From assembly GCA_020746875.1 (NCBI GenBank), contig JAGTJL010000011.1, forward strand, positions 744,001-808,000: DNA of 64,000 nt, written 5' to 3'. The notes below the pieces were generated by a model, which saw only the letters and a program-made list of their open reading frames with translations, was not told the origin of the DNA and did not search any database. Of this stretch, positions 60,341 through 64,000 are shown in pieces. How positions within the stretch are numbered: the stretch's first letter is position 1; every line of letters begins with the position of its first letter. The translations under genes and the position numbers were made by a program. The DNA comes from Rhexocercosporidium sp. MPI-PUGE-AT-0058 (taxonomy: Eukaryota; Ascomycota; Leotiomycetes; Helotiales).

Positions 60341-61014
60341 CAACTACATCTCCATAATTCCTCAAAGGTTTTGATTTCAATCTTTTTCAGATGACCTCAG
60401 ATCATCTCCTACTTTCAATATTGAGCTTCCACTTTATAAATAGAGCCTAGAGTCTTGCCCATGGGTAGTCTTTTCGTTTCCCGTCAAATCGATATAGACG
60501 CCGACTTCAATGATTTGACTTTGATCTATTGAGTCCTTCCGTTGAAATCAGAGATATGGCAATTAAACTATCCCAGTAATACAATCCCACTTACCGTCAG
60601 CCCTTCAGAAATAAATCTTGCCATGCCCCACTCTCGACCCGCCAAGACGGCAGAAAAAATGTCGTGATGCCTTCAAAAAGCACGCCTTTTCAACAGAACT
60701 CCATCCATCAGTCACAAACAACCTGATTCAGCAAGCGTTCCAGCAATTTGGTGATAACCCCGAGATTCCCTTATCTAATCGGTGCAAAACATTTCAAATT
60801 TTTTGACGCCTAGAACGCGAACGGCCCGACAAGTCGGGTTTTCCGCCATCGTACCAGCTCCACCCTATGGATGACATGGATATCAGAGAAATCCCTTCCC
60901 GTTATTTGTGGAGTCTTGTTGATGCATGAGATTTAAGAGGGATCTCTGCCCGCGCCGCAAAAAGAAAGCCCAAACCAACATCGAATCTCAAAGTCCTGGA
61001 TCAAAATACCTACA
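60341..61014 (+). promoter_or_regulatory. Intergenic region upstream of the UNC93-like gene
   Basis: Normal-GC noncoding sequence. A TATA-like word (TATAAATA, 60435-60442) lies about 570 bp before the start codon, too far to be its core promoter with confidence. A plus-strand open frame of 62 codons (60618-60806) has no recognisable content. The start codon context is CCTACAATGAG, with A at -3, favourable for fungal initiation. Confidence 0.45.
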
Positions 61015-62633
61015 ATGAGTGGTGAGCAGCATCCAAAGCAGGCTGTGGACGCCACAAGCGATGAGTCCAGCAATGCATTATACGTAGCGCCAAAGCCAGT
61101 ATCACGGTTTACAAGATGGTATCGCAGTCCCCTGTTCAATGTGATTATTGTTGGATTGATTTCGTTCACGCAACCTGGTATCTGGAATGCATTGAACAAT
61201 ACTGGGGCGGGTGGCCAACAAGAGCCGTACCTAGTCAACGGAGCGAACTCGTTGACTTTTGGGTATGTTCAAATGCCTATCATAAAATTGAATGATTGAC
61301 TAACAATTCCTTGCAGGATTATGGTATTCGGCTGCCCGCTTTTCGCCATTCTCTCCAACAAGTTCGGCCTCAAGAAAATCCTCATGCTTGGTACTCTCGG
61401 CTACGCTCCATACTCCGCATCACTCTATGTCAACAATCGATACGGAACTGAGTGGTTCGTCCTGTTCGGCGGAGTCACCTGTGGCATTGCAGCCTCAGCA
61501 CTTTGGGCTTCAGAAGGAGCCATCGCACTCGGCTACCCTACTGTCAAAGACCGCGGCAAGTTCAGTAAGTCAACTTCATTGCTGTACTGTACATGCATCC
61601 GAAGATGACTAATATCCCATAGCTGGAATCTGGCTTGGACTTCGAGAGCTCGGTCAATTGATCGGGTCTTCCATCCAACTCTCTCTCAACGTCAAGAAGA
61701 ACCAACGCGGGAAAGTGGGCTATGAAACATATCTCGTCCTCATCGGTCTCCAATGCGCCGGCCTTCCTCTCTCATTCCTCATCTCACCTCCCGAGAAAGT
61801 CATTCGGCCCGATGGAACCAAACTCGAAGATCCTACCAAGAACAAGGCAGTTCTCAAAGAGTTCCGACGCGCATGGGCTCTCCTGAAAACGAGGCGAATT
61901 TTCCTTCTCCTGCCAATTCTGGTTGGGTTTAATTGGAATGGCACCTATCTCAACATCTACTTGACAAAGTACTTTTCCGTCCGATCACGAGCACTTGGTG
62001 CACTGACTACTGGAATCGCTGCTACCGCGGCGAACATTTTCTGGGGTTGGTTTCTTGATCTCAAAGTCTTTTCTCGACCGAAGGTTGCCAGAATCGCTTG
62101 GTTCTCTTTCGTGACCATCATGTTGTCTCTCTTTGGATGGCAAATTGCCAATCAGAAGAAGTATGAGGACATTATCCCGAAAGTCACACTTGACTGGGAT
62201 ACTCCTGGTTTCGGAAGAGCGTTCGCTTCGACTGTTTTGTTTCGGTAAGCTCGTTGTCACTAGAACGAGGAGTAAACAAATTCTGACCTTTTGCAGATTT
62301 ATGAACGAGAGCCATTACATGTTCGTGTATTGGATCATCGGGACCTTCAATAACGATATCGAAACCCTCACTCTCAGCGTGGGAATTGTTCGATCCTTTG
62401 AGTCTTTCGGATCGGCGGTCTCTTTCGGTCTCGGTGCCGCCCATGGTGTCTCTCCAATGGCAAACCTCGTGACAGCTTTTGTGATGTTCGTTATCTGCAT
62501 CCCAACCACATCTTTGGTCGTGTTCCAGGTCCCAGAGCATCCGACTGAGAGAGAATTGCTAATTGAGGAGTCGACTGACGATATCGTGGTGGGCAAAGCG
62601 GCTGTTGCACCTGAAAGGGGCCTCGAGGTCTGA
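61015..62633 (+). CDS. UNC93-like major facilitator protein, four exons
   Basis: Exons by splice signals and frame: 61015-61262, 61317-61564, 61623-62244, 62297-62633; introns of 54, 58 and 52 bp with GTATGT/GTAAGT/GTAAGC donors and CAG/TAG/CAG acceptors, and CTAAC or CTAAT branch sites in the first two. The coding length is 1455 bp, 484 residues. The product has a polar N-terminus of about 35 residues, then GLISFTQPGIWNALNNTGAG typical of UNC93 TM1, FVLFGGVTCGIAASALWASE plus GAIALGYP, SIQLSLNVK, LIGLQCAGLPLSFLISPPEK, a cytosolic loop of about 50 residues, LVGFNWNGTYLNIYLTKYFS with VRSRALGALTTG, and C-terminal TM helices ending VPEHPTERELL. About 11-12 membrane segments. Fungal members are plasma-membrane or vacuolar transporter-like proteins of unknown substrate. 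No damage is seen; codon use is normal. Confidence 0.93.
61263..61316 (+). other. Intron 1 of the UNC93-like gene
   Basis: Donor GTATGT, branch-site-like TGACTAAC and acceptor TTGCAG. Removal joins a split Gly codon (GG plus G) and keeps the frame. Confidence 0.9.
61565..61622 (+). other. Intron 2 of the UNC93-like gene
   Basis: Donor GTAAGT, branch-site-like TGACTAAT and acceptor CATAG. The Thr codon is split after its first base. Confidence 0.9.
62245..62296 (+). other. Intron 3 of the UNC93-like gene
   Basis: Donor GTAAGC and acceptor TTGCAG, with an Arg codon split after the second base. The branch site is less clear (TCACTAGA or TTCTGACC). Confidence 0.85.
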
Positions 62634-63224
62634 GTCGAGCTTTTTCTTAAAGCTGCCTCGCTTTCGATTAGGTTTCGAACACTATTAGCGCTGTCTCAAG
62701 CTCGACACGTCCTCTCTTCTCAATCTGGGAGATCCCTTCAATATTAAATTATTTTCTATCTACATATTCATTTTCGCTTAGAAAAGGGACCCTCTTATAG
62801 CAGTGGCATAGGGAAAAGCGGTCATGCAGCCCCAAGGGGAGTTAAATCTCGCCTAGTGTGAGAAGGTATGCCTAAAGAGCTATTTTGTGTATCTATCAAA
62901 TTAAGAGGATTGGAACCCGGCCTTAGTGTCCTGGTGGTGCGCTTTTGCGCGCTATCTTTAACGCTATTTGTCCTAGTTACCGCCGTTCTCTCGGCAATGA
63001 CGGGATGACGAAGCTTAGCCTTGCAACACAGCACAAGAGGAATGCGATATTTGACCCTCACTTATCTCCTTAATTATCCCCAAATATTTTTGCATGCTCT
63101 TGATTTCAAAACGACAAATATCGAATCTTGCGAATTACAGGCACAAAACCATTAGTGAATACACTTCTGGCGACTGTCGCTTACTATCAAGTCGACAAGC
63201 ATCCTTCTAATCTCACCCTCAAAA
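62634..63224. other. Intergenic region, normal composition
   Basis: This holds the 3' end of the UNC93-like transcript and the promoter of the next gene. A minus-strand open frame of 79 codons (62822-63061) is basic, Arg/Thr-rich and probably incidental. A GC-rich stem-like GCGCTTTTGCGCGC occurs at 62,939-62,952. No RNA gene was recognised. Confidence 0.4.
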
Positions 63225-63692
63225 ATGGCAAAACAAAGAACACTGCGCAATTTCTGGAGGCATCGGTCTGGTGCGAACGACAAGAGTCGTTTGTTGCACC
63301 CGCCTCCTTATGAATTCCCTGGCGAGGGTCACCTCAAACCGAGATCGAAGCTCGCGTTTACTCTCAAATTCTTTCGTTTCTCTTCCACAGAGCCAAAACT
63401 AGAGCCACGGATTTTGGCTACTGATATCCCTCAGTGGTGTTGGTCCATTTTACAGTGCAGAGAGTGGATAGCAGCAGTTCTGATGCATTACATGAACTAC
63501 GGGCGGCCTGTCGCTGTTTCCATGGCGGGGAGATTCGAAGGATACGGCCCAAATATTTATTTACGAGACAGACAGGAATGGATCAAGATACTGGGAGAGC
63601 ACAATGGAAGGGGCGTCTATGAAATGATTTTAAGTGTTCGACGGTCCAAAGGTGCAGTGCCAAAAAAAAATCACGATACCTCACTGGGGTGA
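63225..63692 (+). CDS. Uncharacterised 155-residue protein
   Basis: A single open frame with ordinary fungal codon use, starting MAKQRTLRNFWRHRSG. It has a basic Pro-containing N-terminus of about 65 residues, then a denser segment TDIPQWCWSILQCREWI (about residues 67-83), an HYMNYGRPVAVSMAGRFEGY stretch (about 88-107), GPNIYLRDRQEWIKILGEHN and a basic end. Trp, Cys and Tyr are frequent in the second half, suggesting a folded domain of about 80 residues. No membrane segment or signal peptide is visible and I do not recognise the family. Codons near the end include a run of nine A (63662-63670), so the last 10 residues depend on that homopolymer being correct. Whether an upstream exon exists cannot be told. 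Confidence 0.5.
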   Translation: MAKQRTLRNFWRHRSGANDKSRLLHPPPYEFPGEGHLKPRSKLAFTLKFFRFSSTEPKLEPRILATDIPQWCWSILQCREWIAAVLMHYMNYGRPVAVSMAGRFEGYGPNIYLRDRQEWIKILGEHNGRGVYEMILSVRRSKGAVPKKNHDTSLG

Positions 63693-64000
63693 TTAAGTAG
63701 GCTTTATTAAGTCTGCCACGGTCAGTTACTATCAGATGTGGAATCGGATTGAGCTCGCTGGTGTATTTTCCCGAAGACAGGTGGTTAAATCTACAAAGCG
63801 AAGACTAGAACCGCCCGGGATTATTAGGAGGTCGTATATTATTCCTTGTTAGCGGATATTAGGTAGATTGCATCAAATAGGTTTCCAGCGCCATAGATAG
63901 AAGCACTCTTGCATTCCTAAGGGATCATATTATCAATGGTTCTCTCCTTTTACAACACTACCAATCAGCCGCGGTACCCCGCGGATTAACTGGTCGTCTT
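63693..64000. repeat. 3' flank with a GC palindrome at 63969-63984
   Basis: CCGCGGTACCCCGCGG is two CCGCGG words around TACC, preceded by a CCAAT box (63961-63965) and followed by ATTAACTGG. GC-rich words of this kind are found at ends of fungal DNA transposons, and a related CCCCGCGGTA occurs at 26,167-26,176 inside the AT-rich block. No second terminus or transposase lies within the window. Confidence 0.4.

Noticed and set aside
61562..61753. Minus-strand and alternative-frame ORFs across 61.4-62.6 kb
   Set aside because: They overlap the four-exon UNC93-like gene, whose splice sites, frame and motifs are coherent.
62822..63061. 79-codon Arg/Thr-rich minus-strand frame
   Set aside because: No recognisable motif, and it sits in the intergenic region between two plus-strand genes; open by chance is likeliest.

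Overview
The window looks like a piece of a filamentous ascomycete (Pezizomycotina) chromosome. About 58.9 kb of extremely AT-rich DNA abuts about 5 kb of ordinary gene-bearing DNA. In the AT-rich part CpA/TpG are scarce, TpA is abundant and CpG survives. Reading frames are still recognisable but broken mostly by TAA/TAG codons where the families have Gln or Trp, with G-to-A and C-to-T type substitutions elsewhere. That is the pattern left by repeat-induced point mutation (RIP). The genus cannot be fixed from the sequence; AT-isochore Dothideomycetes are one plausible setting.

Layout of the AT-rich block. 1-2.56 kb: 3' part of a Ty3/gypsy chromovirus pol (reverse transcriptase end, RNase H, integrase, chromodomain). 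2.8-3.4 kb: an Ala-rich protein with Cys pairs. 4.1-6.5 kb: a long unrecognised frame. 7.0-8.3 kb: a protein joining a retropepsin-like domain to a chromodomain. 9.6-11.0 kb: a DHA14-type MFS transporter. 13.6-14.0 kb: a 15-bp minisatellite. 14.4-15.3 kb: a protein kinase. 15.7-19.7 kb: a DUF3723-type protein. 24.4-26.1 kb: a second MFS transporter. 34.4-35.5 kb: a fatty acyl-CoA reductase. 40.8-41.2 kb: a GT-B glycosyltransferase fragment. 49.3-50.1 kb: a PAQR/haemolysin-III receptor. 52.5-53.3 kb: a spherulin-like cupin. Several more open but unidentifiable frames lie between these. Nine tracts of one 13-bp minisatellite and three copies of a short GC-rich motif punctuate the block.

The block ends at about 58.9 kb with a hairpin, a roughly 10-bp minisatellite and a truncated hAT transposase. 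Past it, base composition and codon use become normal. A four-exon UNC93-like major facilitator gene (61015-62633, three introns of 52-58 bp, 484 codons) is intact, followed by an uncharacterised 155-codon gene (63225-63692) and a GC-rich palindrome at the window end that may be a transposon terminus.

Interpretation: RIP acts on duplicated DNA, so finding at least seven recognisable host-type genes RIP-mutated alongside transposons suggests the fossil of a duplicated, possibly mobile, gene-carrying segment rather than a simple heap of transposons. Nothing in the AT-rich block is likely to encode a working protein; only the last 3 kb holds apparently functional genes.
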